From NCBI RefSeq assembly GCF_002797395.1, contig NZ_KZ454943.1, forward strand, positions 1,533,768 through 1,597,767: a stretch of DNA of 64,000 bases. The letters are read 5' to 3'. A program made the translations under genes and the position numbers. This stretch comes from Bacillus solitudinis. GTDB lineage: Bacteria > Bacillota > Bacilli > Bacillales > Bacillaceae_D. Below are positions 46,241-55,819 of the stretch, piece by piece; the stretch's first letter is position 1; each line of letters begins with the position of its first letter. Under the pieces are notes generated by a model. That model searched no databases and was not told the DNA's origin. It saw nothing but the letters and a program-made list of their open reading frames with translations.

Positions 46241-46262
46241 TTGCGGTGGAGTACCACCGCAA
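46241..46262 (+). terminator. Hairpin after the DUF3953-like gene
   Basis: TTGCGGTGG pairs with CCACCGCAA around a four-base loop. The T-tract after it is poor, so termination may be partial. Confidence 0.6.
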
Positions 46263-46302
46263 TTAAAATTAATGTATAGATTACTAATGAACTTTGCCTA
46301 CT

Positions 46303-46863
46303 TCATCCACTATATTTGCATTTCAACATTAGCTTAGTAAACCAAAAGGCAATATAAGCGACTCCCACATCAATCAGAAATATATAAAATTGGTTCATTC
46401 CTTTTCTGATTTCCACTAACCCCAAATAGTTTTCAATGGTTGCAAAACCAAAGGCAAACAAGGCACTTAACAACAAAACATATAGATAAAAGTTTTTATT
46501 TGAATTAGTACAGTACTGGTACAAAAGTAAGAAACCTACTGGGAGTGCAGATGCCGTTATATTTAATGCAAATGGTAATAATGGCGTTAAAAAATATGTA
46601 TGAACAAAGTACCCATACCGCTCAAGCGGAATACTTATATACGTCCAAAGCATATGCACTGTATATCCGAAGAAGAATATCTCGAACATTCGACTTCGGT
46701 CGAGGGTAAAGTATAGTAAAACTAAAGGGGCTACCGTTAGTGAAGCAACCAACCAGAACTGCCACGTACCCATATGAGAATAGTCGTTCCAATATGAAGT
46801 TACCAACGTATTGATTTCATCGGACTTCATATTGATCTTAGTCCAATACTCTTGATAATTCAT
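46303..46863 (-). CDS. CBO0543-like integral membrane protein
   Basis: The 186-residue protein has about five hydrophobic helices, with TWQFWLVASLTVAPLVLLYFTLDRSRMFEIFFFGYTVHMLWTY split between helices 1 and 2. The start is ATG at 46863 behind AAAGGGGA; the longer frame has no site. It recalls the proteins at 36678 and 57289, but similarity is loose. Confidence 0.55.
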   Translation of the reverse strand: MNYQEYWTKINMKSDEINTLVTSYWNDYSHMGTWQFWLVASLTVAPLVLLYFTLDRSRMFEIFFFGYTVHMLWTYISIPLERYGYFVHTYFLTPLLPFALNITASALPVGFLLLYQYCTNSNKNFYLYVLLLSALFAFGFATIENYLGLVEIRKGMNQFYIFLIDVGVAYIAFWFTKLMLKCKYSG

Positions 46864-47046
46864 TACAAAAAGTCCCCTTTCTAAGTTGAGGTCACTGAAA
46901 AAAGTGAAAAATCGCATTTTTTTAGTGCACTTTCTAAACCTCCTTTATAGTTTCACTCACATAAATTATTATCCATTTCACTCAGACTCATACAATTTAA
47001 ATTAAAAGGTAGCCTTAACCTTTTAAAAGTACCTTAACCTTAATAC

Positions 47047-47080
47047 GAAAAAAGGAGCGTCCCCAAGCTGGAACACTCCT
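47047..47080 (-). terminator. Terminator of the netrin-like protein gene
   Basis: In the minus direction AGGAGTGTTCC pairs with GGACGCTCCT, followed by TTTTTTC. Confidence 0.8.
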
Positions 47081-47091
47081 TCAATAAGCAA

Positions 47092-47652
47092 TCACTTTCT
47101 TCTTCTTACAATAATAAAACCAACAATTACTACAATACCTGCCATACCCGCAAATAGCCAATTGAGATAAGCGTTGCTGCTATTCATCTCAGCTTCAAGG
47201 TCTTGCTGTACGGACGGGGCCTGACCTTCTCCGAGGATGTCTACATCTTCTTGCGCATTAGCTAACAAGGCAGTTCTTGAGCAAAGAGATACTTCATACC
47301 CATCCCCGTTCTCACTAGCATAAATCAAATACTGTTCATTAACTTGAAAATTGAACCCACAGCTTGCTGAACTTATAGCAGTATAAACGATAACCTGTGA
47401 ATCCTCTAGCCCTTGCCAAGTCCTGTCTACTTCAATTAAAACAGCAAGTCGATCCGCTGAAGACTGAATCGGATTATATTTACTTTCCTCTTCTATTTTC
47501 TTAACCGTCCCCGAAAAAATAACGGTATCTCCACCTACTAATTCTTCCACTGGAGGAGGAACAACACAAGAGCAAGCGAAACCTGTCGTAGGAAAAAGGG
47601 GGAACACAATGCTCACTATCATCATGAGTAAAATCAATACTTTCGCATTCAT
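47092..47652 (-). CDS. Secreted TIMP/netrin-like (NTR) protein with C-terminal anchor
   Basis: The 186-residue precursor has a signal peptide ending near GFA-CSC, and the mature N-terminus CSCVVPPPVEEL is the hallmark of NTR/TIMP domains. Two more cysteines (SSASCGFNF and SLCSRTA) suit disulphide partners. After an acidic linker comes a C-terminal hydrophobic helix and RRRK, so it is anchored with the NTR domain outside. The start is ATG at 47652. In animals TIMPs block metalloproteases; the bacterial role is unknown. Confidence 0.75.
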   Translation of the reverse strand: MNAKVLILLMMIVSIVFPLFPTTGFACSCVVPPPVEELVGGDTVIFSGTVKKIEEESKYNPIQSSADRLAVLIEVDRTWQGLEDSQVIVYTAISSASCGFNFQVNEQYLIYASENGDGYEVSLCSRTALLANAQEDVDILGEGQAPSVQQDLEAEMNSSNAYLNWLFAGMAGIVVIVGFIIVRRRK

Positions 47653-47784
47653 TGATAGCCACAACCTTCCTGTCACTTTACTGTGTAACTGCTTTTCTTA
47701 TAGAAAAGTTTCAACATTTAGCAAATTAGACTATAGAAAAGGTTAAACTAATGACACTGAATACTGCTTTTTGCTAACCATACA

Positions 47785-48141
47785 TTAGTCACTAGACGAC
47801 CTAAAATACCCCCCACCTTGTTCCGTGGTTCGATTTACTGTCGTATCACCGTCGCCATCTCGGTAATACCCCTCAACATACGTACCATCTTGACGATAAT
47901 AGCCTTCTACATAATGAGCCTCAACAAAATGCCTATCCTTTATGTCCATTTCTAGTGGTTCAAAATCAAATTTATATGCGTGCTTTAATGGGTCTTGCAT
48001 CGAAAAGACCTCATGAGTAAAGGTTACCGTTTGTACTTCCATCACATACCCAGCAAAGGTCTCGTCCAACTCTTGATATGCATAATCCCGGTCAAATGAT
48101 GTATCAGTTTGTGGCACATCCACTACATTATACTCGCTCAT
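47785..48141 (-). CDS. Small repeat protein co-transcribed with dynamin-like genes
   Basis: The 118-residue protein carries two close copies of a VEGYYR-type repeat (HYVEGYYRQDGTYVEGYYRDG), the sort of short repeat seen in phage tail and surface-associated Bacillus proteins. It is acidic with no membrane helix. The start is ATG at 48141 behind GGAAGGGGAG, inside the last codons of the dynamin-like gene at 48128, so the two are translationally coupled. Function unknown; its coupling suggests a partner or adaptor of the GTPases. Confidence 0.7.
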   Translation of the reverse strand: MSEYNVVDVPQTDTSFDRDYAYQELDETFAGYVMEVQTVTFTHEVFSMQDPLKHAYKFDFEPLEMDIKDRHFVEAHYVEGYYRQDGTYVEGYYRDGDGDTTVNRTTEQGGGYFRSSSD

Positions 48142-49918
48142 GTTCTCGCTCCCCTTCCTTTTCAAACGCTTGAATCTTCTCACGCAACTCCTTTAACGCT
48201 TGCTGATAATCAAGCTCTTTCCGTTGCTCACTCTGTTTGCTACTAATTTCCGATTCAATCTTGCTTCGTAACGACCGAATCAATCGTTCAAACTCAGCCA
48301 ATGTCGTCCTTTTAATTTCTTGCACAGACTGCGCGACATACTGTTGTAGTTGCCTTTTAAAATCCTTAATAATGACATCGGTATGATTTTCAATCGTATC
48401 TTTGAGCTCAGGTTTTATTTTCTCCATTTGACTTTCAGCAATTTTCTGCTGTAAAAATGGCAACCCCGCCATACCAACGATTGGAATAAGAAACGGTCCG
48501 CCTAAAAGAAGTGCTAATGTACTAGCTCCACCAACCGCTAAGCCGGCCTTAATCGAAGCATTTCCCGTTTGCGAGGTAATCATCGGTAGTGCTGCTTCGT
48601 AACGATATTCCTCTTGCTGTGATTGAATCTGGACCGTTTGTTCAAAGGTTTTCGAGAGGCCTTGTGCTAATTCCTTTTTCAGCTTTCTAAATAACTCCTG
48701 AATCAAATCGCTATACTGGCTAACCCATTGCTCAAATTGTGTTCGAATCGTAATTGGCAATTGCGTTTCGACGAGCGCTTTTACATCGTTTCCTTGGAAA
48801 AGGTCAATCTTCGTCTCAAGGTCAGCTTTTAATCTATCTCCAAAGTATGTTGCTGACTTCTGAACCATGAATTGAATCTCTTCTTCACGACTGGCGACAT
48901 ACTGATGAATCTGTCCTTCCCAGTCCTCCTTTTGCGAAAGCCACTCTTCAATCTTTGTCAGCTGTTGCTGCAAATTTTCAAGCGACTGCTTCGACATGAG
49001 TTCGACCGTTTCAACTTCAGCAAGTACACTCTCATGAACCATCGCTAATCGTTCGTGAAACCTAGCAAGCTTTTCCTCACTTCGCGAACCTTTCTCAATT
49101 AACTCAGCGATTTGTTGCTCAACCTCGGTAAGACCAGAATAGCTAAGCCCCTTCTCATCACCAGCAAGTTTCGCCTTCAAGCCTTGCAGCGCTGAGACCG
49201 GAAACACTTGGGGATTGGCTTGCTTTGTAATCTGCTGCACTCTTCGTTTCAACAAATCAACCGTATCGTCAAGTTCTTCCTCATCCACTCGATCTAAAAA
49301 GTTCGCAACATAGAGAATCCGGTCCGTCCCTTCCTTTAGAAGTTGATTCTCCAAAAACAGTTTCTCTGTCTGCTTCATCGGTGCTGTCAAATCAAGCATG
49401 AATAAAATCACATCCGCTCGCGGAATAAACCGGTGTGTCACATCAGTTCGGTGCTGATTTAAGTCATTTACACCAGGTGTATCAACAAGGACCACTCGCT
49501 TTTTCAGCAATGACGATGGCATAAAGAGCTTCAGATACTTAATCTCGTTTGGATCAAAATGAGCTGTAGCTGTGTATTGGTTTAAAACCGCTGCCGAGAG
49601 CTGCTGTTTCTCTATTTCTCCATTTGTTTTCAAAATCTGAACCTCAGAATCTTCCCCGTAAAAAACCGCATTTATCGTGGCTGTTGTTGGCGTTACATCA
49701 ACAGGCATGACCTCTTGTTTAAGAAGAGCATTCACAAATGTCGATTTCCCGTGCTTGAACTCACCGACCACGACAATCGTATAATAATCCTCTTGCAAAT
49801 CCTCCGCAAGTTCCCTGAGCACCTTCTCTTCTGGACTATCAGGTAACAACTCAGTCATCTCACGTTTAAGCTGGTTAACGTATTTCGTTAGCTGTTGATT
49901 CTTATCTCTATAATTCAT
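48128..49918 (-). CDS. Dynamin-like GTPase (third gene of the cassette)
   Basis: The 596-residue protein has the dynamin GTPase blocks: P-loop GEFKHGKST (52-60), the threonine switch TPTTA (76-80), DTPGVND (146-152), and NFLDRVD (206-212). A long helical stalk follows, with a hydrophobic patch of glycines and leucines near 445-480 that fits a membrane-inserting paddle, then a coiled-coil end. ATG at 49918 is two bases past the stop of the upstream GTPase. Family members (BDLP, DynA) tubulate or fuse membranes. Confidence 0.88.
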   Translation of the reverse strand: MNYRDKNQQLTKYVNQLKREMTELLPDSPEEKVLRELAEDLQEDYYTIVVVGEFKHGKSTFVNALLKQEVMPVDVTPTTATINAVFYGEDSEVQILKTNGEIEKQQLSAAVLNQYTATAHFDPNEIKYLKLFMPSSLLKKRVVLVDTPGVNDLNQHRTDVTHRFIPRADVILFMLDLTAPMKQTEKLFLENQLLKEGTDRILYVANFLDRVDEEELDDTVDLLKRRVQQITKQANPQVFPVSALQGLKAKLAGDEKGLSYSGLTEVEQQIAELIEKGSRSEEKLARFHERLAMVHESVLAEVETVELMSKQSLENLQQQLTKIEEWLSQKEDWEGQIHQYVASREEEIQFMVQKSATYFGDRLKADLETKIDLFQGNDVKALVETQLPITIRTQFEQWVSQYSDLIQELFRKLKKELAQGLSKTFEQTVQIQSQQEEYRYEAALPMITSQTGNASIKAGLAVGGASTLALLLGGPFLIPIVGMAGLPFLQQKIAESQMEKIKPELKDTIENHTDVIIKDFKRQLQQYVAQSVQEIKRTTLAEFERLIRSLRSKIESEISSKQSEQRKELDYQQALKELREKIQAFEKEGEREHERV

Positions 49919-49919
49919 C

Positions 49920-51842
49920 TCACACCTCTATCGCTCTCGTCTTTGCCACACGTTCGTATACAGATTCGAGTTGATCTTTTGTTGCTTTCAATCTTTTCTC
50001 GCGACGCTCAATAATTTCAAGCTTCTTCTGGACTTCATCTGTTGCTAAACGCGCATTTTGCTCTAGCTTACTTAGCTGTCCTTCCGCTTGTTCAACATGC
50101 TGTGCGACAATTTGGTGAAACTGCACTATAACAGCCTTGCTTAACCCTCTCCACTGCGATTCGAACGCAATCACTTTTGATCGTCTTGTCTCCTTCAACT
50201 GCGAAATCAGTTGCCTTTTCATCTTTGCAACCGGGTCTTCTCTTGGGATGAACCAACCGACGACCCACGAGATACCACTAGCAACGAGCGTTAGCGCATA
50301 GCCCGCTCCAATTGCCACTTTCCCAAGGAAACTTGAACTATTTGCCCAAGCATCATCTAATTCCTCTATCAAATCATCAAACATACTCCGTTGTGACTCA
50401 ACTTGGGCAACCGCTGCCAAATCTAACACATCCAATGTTCCTTGTCCTGAAAGATTTTGAATTGTTGTATCAAGCTCGGCCCACTCTTGATTTAAGTTAC
50501 GACTCATTTTCTCAATTACTGATTTTATCGTTTCATTCATCCGGCGATTCTTTTCGATATGTAAGGCGCGCTCAAGCGGGGCAATTGCCTGCTCGACCTC
50601 GTAATTAATCTCATTGGAATCCTCGTATTGATTCTCTTCAAACACATCCATCGCTACTTTCGAGATTGATTTCAGCTCATCTTTATACCACTCAACAAGC
50701 GTAAGAGCCTCCGCTTTTAGGGCACTTTCTATCCTTTTCTCTGCATCCATCCCGATCTTCTTCACCTCGTTTAGCTTCGGGTAATATGCCTTTACCTTCT
50801 CTTGAATTCCTTCTACCTTGTTTGTTAAAGAACTTTTTTCAAACTCAATCTGACTTTTCAAAACATGATCTATTAACTTCACTGCTTGACGAATTGGTTT
50901 TCTTAGCTTAACCGAGCCACGATCATATTGTAGGAAGTCAGCAAGTGCCTTTTCTAATTCAAGATAACCCGTTTTCTCAAGAGGCCATGGTTGTACTGGC
51001 TCGCCTCGGAAGGTGATAACTTCCCCGTTAGCAATTCGACGGTGATTTAGTGCTTCTTTTGCTGAGACCATAAAGATTTTCACATCAGCTAAAATTGGCA
51101 TCAGCTTATTCCGCGCGTAGCTCATCACCTTTTCGACATCCGCCTCAGACTGCATCTCATCCTTGAAATTAATGACGATAAAAATTTTGTGAATGTCATT
51201 AGCCAATAAACGGTCACGCAAGAAACTAATTTCAGACGCCGATAGAATCTTCGTTGCCGCCAACAATAAAATCGCTGCGTCGGAGGTCGGAATAATATTA
51301 TTCGTAATCTGCTCTCGAACCGGATCAAGGTCATTCGTCCCTGGTGTATCAATAATCTGCACACCATTCTCACAAAAGGGGAGCGGATAGCCAATTTCCG
51401 CATGCTTTACCCGTTTAATCTTGTCTACCTCAGACTCATATTCCTTCATTGATGCCTCATCACCAGCAAGTGGCTCTTTCGGTGCAATGAGCTTCTTAAA
51501 ATCCTCTTCCGTAATAGTCTCCATTCGATCGTCATCATGATAATGAAGTTCAATCGAAGGCTCAGGCTTATAGATAATCTTGTTAAGGACAACAGTTGTC
51601 GGCCTCACTAGCGACGGGAGCACTCGTTTCCCGAGCAACGCATTAATAAAGGTTGACTTCCCGCGGGAAAATTCTCCTACAACGACGATTGTAAACTGCT
51701 CTTCTTGAAGCTGCTGCTTCAACACACTCACTTTTTCTTTTTCGTTTTCAAGTCTCATCTCTGCAAGCAGAAAGGACAGTTGTTCAAAGCCTTGAACAAC
51801 CTCCGTCTGTGTCTGTTTAAATACATCTAAAGAAAAACTCAT
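49920..51842 (-). CDS. Dynamin-like GTPase (second gene of the cassette)
   Basis: The 640-residue protein has P-loop GEFSRGKST (56-64), RPTTV switch (80-84), DTPGTND (165-171) and an NFKDE segment in place of the usual N/TKxD. The stalk holds a glycine-rich hydrophobic hairpin around 500-530 (ALTLVASGISWVVGWFI) that should enter the membrane, then a coiled coil. The start is ATG 51842, four bases past the stop of the gene at 51846. It differs clearly from its two neighbours, so these are three subunits rather than recent copies. Confidence 0.88.
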   Translation of the reverse strand: MSFSLDVFKQTQTEVVQGFEQLSFLLAEMRLENEKEKVSVLKQQLQEEQFTIVVVGEFSRGKSTFINALLGKRVLPSLVRPTTVVLNKIIYKPEPSIELHYHDDDRMETITEEDFKKLIAPKEPLAGDEASMKEYESEVDKIKRVKHAEIGYPLPFCENGVQIIDTPGTNDLDPVREQITNNIIPTSDAAILLLAATKILSASEISFLRDRLLANDIHKIFIVINFKDEMQSEADVEKVMSYARNKLMPILADVKIFMVSAKEALNHRRIANGEVITFRGEPVQPWPLEKTGYLELEKALADFLQYDRGSVKLRKPIRQAVKLIDHVLKSQIEFEKSSLTNKVEGIQEKVKAYYPKLNEVKKIGMDAEKRIESALKAEALTLVEWYKDELKSISKVAMDVFEENQYEDSNEINYEVEQAIAPLERALHIEKNRRMNETIKSVIEKMSRNLNQEWAELDTTIQNLSGQGTLDVLDLAAVAQVESQRSMFDDLIEELDDAWANSSSFLGKVAIGAGYALTLVASGISWVVGWFIPREDPVAKMKRQLISQLKETRRSKVIAFESQWRGLSKAVIVQFHQIVAQHVEQAEGQLSKLEQNARLATDEVQKKLEIIERREKRLKATKDQLESVYERVAKTRAIEV

Positions 51843-51845
51843 TAT

Positions 51846-54800
51846 CTACACCTCTTCCCAAACTTCCTCTTCAAATTCCTCCATCTGTTCCTCTTCTATG
51901 ACCGCTTCTTCCTCTTCGCCTTCTCCCGTTTCCTCTTCTATTACTTCTTCCTCTCCAAAGACATCCTTCTGAAGTATCTCTACGCGCGGGATCTCATCAA
52001 TAAACAACAAGCCATCTTTTGTTATCTCCACCGCGTAATCAGCTGAGACATGCTTTTCATCGCCAGTCCCATCGCGATACGTATACCGATCGATAACATA
52101 GAGACTAACAAGATAATGGGTATCATCAAGCTCTATTATCGACTCTATTTCAAAAGAAAGGTTTTCCATGCCCATGCCTTTTTCGTTCGCATTGGCGATA
52201 TATTGTTCAGCCTCTCCGTACTCTGTTCCGTGCGGTTCATAGAATTCCTCCACATACCAAAACCCTTGTCCATTAAACGCAAAAATAAAATCCGTGTAAT
52301 AGGAGGAGATAAACGAAGCTATCTGATCTCTTGAAACATTATTGACCGTTCGCACAACTACCTGCTCTCGTACGGTATCTAAATCTGTTATTTGGTCGAT
52401 ACCAAACGACCATGCCCCAAACGCTTGCACAATATAGCGTTTCTTCTTCTCATACCTCGTTTCTTGCCCTTGGTGATCCGTAAAGAATAACTCCTCACTG
52501 GTTAAGATGGTATACTGATTTTTTCCAGTCCTCTCAATATCTTTAATAACAAAGTCTGTGAATTGAAAAAGATAACCTTTGCCTGAAATTGATTGAACAT
52601 AATCGTACAACTCCTGATACGCGGTTCCCTCTTGTACAAAAAATGTTTCAATATTAGCGAAGCTATCCTCATTTAATGTCAACTGATAAGAAGAACGAAA
52701 GTCCTCTAAAAAGGCGACCAAATCCTCATCAGTAACCGGATAATCAGGCTCAACTCTTTCAATTAATTCATGGTCTGCATTCGTAATCACAAGCTCTTGT
52801 CCTAATGACGTCAACTGATACGCGCCTTCAAACAACCACGTCACCTCATTCTCAGCATATTGCTCTGCCGTTGTGACAAAAATCTCATCATCGCTATAGT
52901 GCACATCAACCAATTCAAATCTTTCCTGATAACTTTTATAAGTATAATTATTCCATTGCTGCTCAAAGCTCTTCCACCCATCCTCGGAAAACCATAATTC
53001 CGGATAAAATTGCTGAGAGCCTTCAATAGCTCCTGACATTTCATCAGCCATCCTATAAAAAAACCATTCTACATCTTCTTGTGTCCACTGCTCAGCAAGA
53101 CTCAATTCTTGCTCATAACTTAACGTCTCCGCACTAATTGGCTCATAACTTTCTGTCTGGTTCGACTGTGATTGTTGGAAGGTAAATGCGATAAGTAATC
53201 CGACCACCGTTGAAACAATCCCGATTCCTAGGGCCATCCCACGCTTACTCTCCATCAGAGCGAGAACGTCCTCAGGTTTATACTTCAGCTTCGTAGGAGG
53301 CGAGTGTACTTTCCCCCCCACTAAATGTGTTAAGTTAATTCCTTTTCCAAACGAAACCTCTGTTTGAACAAACGGCGGAATCGAGAGAAGCTTTTGATAG
53401 GCGACGATTCCCTCACCAATTGGAATTTCACTATCAAGAACTTTAATATTTTCATAAAGATGTACACATTCCTTAAATTCCGCTAATGTGACTATCTCTT
53501 CATCATTTGACTCAAACACGATGCGCATGTCTTCAATCCACTGCTTCAGGCTAGTAAGAAAGGTCTGAAGCGTGGTTAGCTCATCAATATCCATCTCTTC
53601 ATATCGGTCTTGTACATGAATTAACTCCTGATTCCACTCCTGCGCAAGCCCTGCCTCCCCAAGTATGAGCTGTTGCACGGGGTCACGAAGCTGTTCTTCC
53701 TTTTCTTGGCTCAGCGTCTTTAACTGTTTCAAAAAACGATCGCGACTGCTTTTAAGGCTTTTCTGTGTCTTTTGGAGCCTATCAACATGGGAGTTATACT
53801 CCTTCATCGATTCACCAAATTGTTCTACCCTGCTCTTCCCAAAAAATCGAGAATCCTTAATATCGTCCCACTTCGCTTGCAAGTACTTCTCCTCAGATCG
53901 CGCCCCCTCTATCTCTTGCTCATAGCGCTCGCGTTCCTCCGTAAACTCGATGTAAAACGGATCAACGTGTTCTGTGCCAAAGTGTTGCTTTAGTTCTTCA
54001 AAGCTCTGCGTGCCTGAAAGAGATGCTTCTTCTTTTACGACCCGAGACACTTCAGCATTAATCGTTTGCTGCGTTTCGGTAAGTGTCGCCCGCATGTCAC
54101 GTATTCGTGGAAAGTCTCTTTTCAAAAACGCATGTAACATTCGTTGGTAACGATAAAAGCCATTATCTGTCTTTTCCTCAATTAAACATTGATCCAAGGC
54201 AGCGAGAGGTCGCTTCAGTCGCTCAAATATCCTAATTGCCTTCATTTGTGGATTTTCTTCAAACGACGCAAACACCTTTTCAAGGCTATGCCAGTTACTC
54301 CACTTCATCTTTGTCGCATTTGACTCGAGCATGCCTTCGAGAGCCTCTTTCGCCGAAACACCATAAAGGCCTTGGAATGCCATCCCTTTACCATTTAACC
54401 TTCTAATACTATGATCCAGAAACTCTTCAATGCTCTCTTCCTCCATATCATGTTGGTCAATTCGGTTGACGACGCCAAGCGGCTGAATGCCAAGCGCTTG
54501 AATTCGTTTTAGCTCATTCACCTCTGACTCGAGTCCAACAAACGAATAGGAAAAAACCCATATCATATAATCCGCCCGATGTAGAAACCGTTCCGTTGCA
54601 TCGGTATGTAAGTCATGACCAGCATTCAATCCCGGAGAATCGACAATCGATAATGTTTTCAGTTGCTCAATTGGCAGCTGAATTTCAATGTAGGAAAGCT
54701 GTTTCCGAACAAAGGCCCATCTACCCTCACGTTCCGCCGTTAGCTGTTCAATCCACTCTTCATCGTACTCTTTGACTTCACCATTTAAAAAATGTCCTAA

Positions 54801-55067
54801 TACACGCTTCTTTTTTCCGTATGTCAGCTTTGTCACCACCGCTGTAGCGGGGGTCACATCGGAGGTTAACACCTCTTCACCGAGCCACGCATTCACAAAT
54901 GTTGACTTCCCTGATTTGAACTCCCCTGCAATCATCACAATCGGCGGCCCATCCAAATCCTCATGGATCTCATTTAAATCGTGAACGATGTCTTTATGCC
55001 CTGTCTTTCCCTTTGAAAATACCTTCCACTTTGATAATGCTGAACTCAGCTGATTCTTCCATTTCAT
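51846..55067 (-). CDS. Dynamin-like GTPase fused to membrane helix and three NTF2-like repeats
   Basis: The 1073-residue protein opens the cassette. Residues 48-56 form the P-loop GEFKSGKST, 153-158 DSPGLN, 201-204 NRID; a helical stalk follows to about 540. A single membrane helix lies at about 610-631. After it come three tandem repeats of about 115 residues (about 658-770, 778-895, 905-1030), each beginning with a helix and a W/F-aromatic pattern, like NTF2-like domains of TcaA/YvbJ proteins, and an acidic tail (1038-1073). The repeats should lie outside the cell. ATG at 55067 follows AAAGGAG. I know of no described dynamin with this tail. The role, perhaps linking envelope sensing to membrane remodelling, is inferred. 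Confidence 0.85.
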   Translation of the reverse strand: MKWKNQLSSALSKWKVFSKGKTGHKDIVHDLNEIHEDLDGPPIVMIAGEFKSGKSTFVNAWLGEEVLTSDVTPATAVVTKLTYGKKKRVLGHFLNGEVKEYDEEWIEQLTAEREGRWAFVRKQLSYIEIQLPIEQLKTLSIVDSPGLNAGHDLHTDATERFLHRADYMIWVFSYSFVGLESEVNELKRIQALGIQPLGVVNRIDQHDMEEESIEEFLDHSIRRLNGKGMAFQGLYGVSAKEALEGMLESNATKMKWSNWHSLEKVFASFEENPQMKAIRIFERLKRPLAALDQCLIEEKTDNGFYRYQRMLHAFLKRDFPRIRDMRATLTETQQTINAEVSRVVKEEASLSGTQSFEELKQHFGTEHVDPFYIEFTEERERYEQEIEGARSEEKYLQAKWDDIKDSRFFGKSRVEQFGESMKEYNSHVDRLQKTQKSLKSSRDRFLKQLKTLSQEKEEQLRDPVQQLILGEAGLAQEWNQELIHVQDRYEEMDIDELTTLQTFLTSLKQWIEDMRIVFESNDEEIVTLAEFKECVHLYENIKVLDSEIPIGEGIVAYQKLLSIPPFVQTEVSFGKGINLTHLVGGKVHSPPTKLKYKPEDVLALMESKRGMALGIGIVSTVVGLLIAFTFQQSQSNQTESYEPISAETLSYEQELSLAEQWTQEDVEWFFYRMADEMSGAIEGSQQFYPELWFSEDGWKSFEQQWNNYTYKSYQERFELVDVHYSDDEIFVTTAEQYAENEVTWLFEGAYQLTSLGQELVITNADHELIERVEPDYPVTDEDLVAFLEDFRSSYQLTLNEDSFANIETFFVQEGTAYQELYDYVQSISGKGYLFQFTDFVIKDIERTGKNQYTILTSEELFFTDHQGQETRYEKKKRYIVQAFGAWSFGIDQITDLDTVREQVVVRTVNNVSRDQIASFISSYYTDFIFAFNGQGFWYVEEFYEPHGTEYGEAEQYIANANEKGMGMENLSFEIESIIELDDTHYLVSLYVIDRYTYRDGTGDEKHVSADYAVEITKDGLLFIDEIPRVEILQKDVFGEEEVIEEETGEGEEEEAVIEEEQMEEFEEEVWEEV

Positions 55068-55299
55068 AGACTTCTCCTTTAATACCCATCTAGGTGAATT
55101 GAACTCATCCTTATGTCTTAGATTATTCTACTATAATTCTACAAGATTCGGTAAAAACCTCTAATATATTTACAGAAAAATTCACATCAAAAAACCTCTC
55201 ACCTCTCATTTATTTGAGACGTAAAAGGTTTAAATGAACTCTATTATAATTTTCAGCAACTTGAACAAACTAAGAACGATAAAAATTTAAGGTGACTTA

Positions 55300-55656
55300 A
55301 TGATTGGATTAATTGTTAAAATTTTTGTTTGCCCAATAACGGTGATGATTGCTTCTCTTATCTTCGCCAATGTGTATTACGCGAATCTCATACAAGCAAT
55401 TACTGTGGGATTGGTTCTCGCAGTCGCAGCTCACATGATGGAAGTTCTCATTTTGAAAAAAAGAACGTTTTGGATTAGTACGATTATCGATTTTTTCGCA
55501 GCCGCACTTATTGTCTATGTGGTTTCTGGTTTATTTGCGACCTCCGTTGTTACGATTGGAGGCGCCTTTTTAACAGCTATATTACTTACATTCACTGAGG
55601 TGATTCAACATAGCTGGCTTATTAATAGCGGCAAAATCACCAACCTAAGATGCTAA
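55300..55656 (+). CDS. DUF2512 (YndM-like) membrane protein
   Basis: The 118-residue protein has four hydrophobic helices, the DUF2512 pattern GLIVKIFVCPITVMIAS and a charged C-terminus. ATG at 55300 follows AAGGTG. YndM-like proteins occur in spore formers; function unknown. It diverges from the dynamin operon. Confidence 0.8.
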   Translation: MIGLIVKIFVCPITVMIASLIFANVYYANLIQAITVGLVLAVAAHMMEVLILKKRTFWISTIIDFFAAALIVYVVSGLFATSVVTIGGAFLTAILLTFTEVIQHSWLINSGKITNLRC

Positions 55657-55750
55657 TCTGTGGATTCACTTATCATCTTTACCGACTATCCGCTATATCC
55701 TTTTCAATAAATTACAGCAAATAATTTACAAAGAAGGAAATTGACACCAA

Positions 55751-55792
55751 AAAACGAGGATTATTTCCTTTTAAAGAAATAATCCTCGTTTT
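55751..55792. terminator. Bidirectional terminator
   Basis: A perfect 17-bp stem (751-767 with 776-792) with A- and T-runs at its ends serves both the YndM-like gene and the convergent csp3 gene. Confidence 0.92.
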
Positions 55793-55819
55793 ATAAAGCC
55801 ATCCGTCATTTCACAAAAA

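Noticed and set aside
47785..55067. Classical phage-defence island
   Set aside because: No restriction, CRISPR, toxin or integrase genes flank the dynamin cassette, so a defence role is only one option.
55188..55231. Inverted repeat upstream of the dynamin operon
   Set aside because: Imperfect and with no gene ending near it; not called as a terminator or operator.
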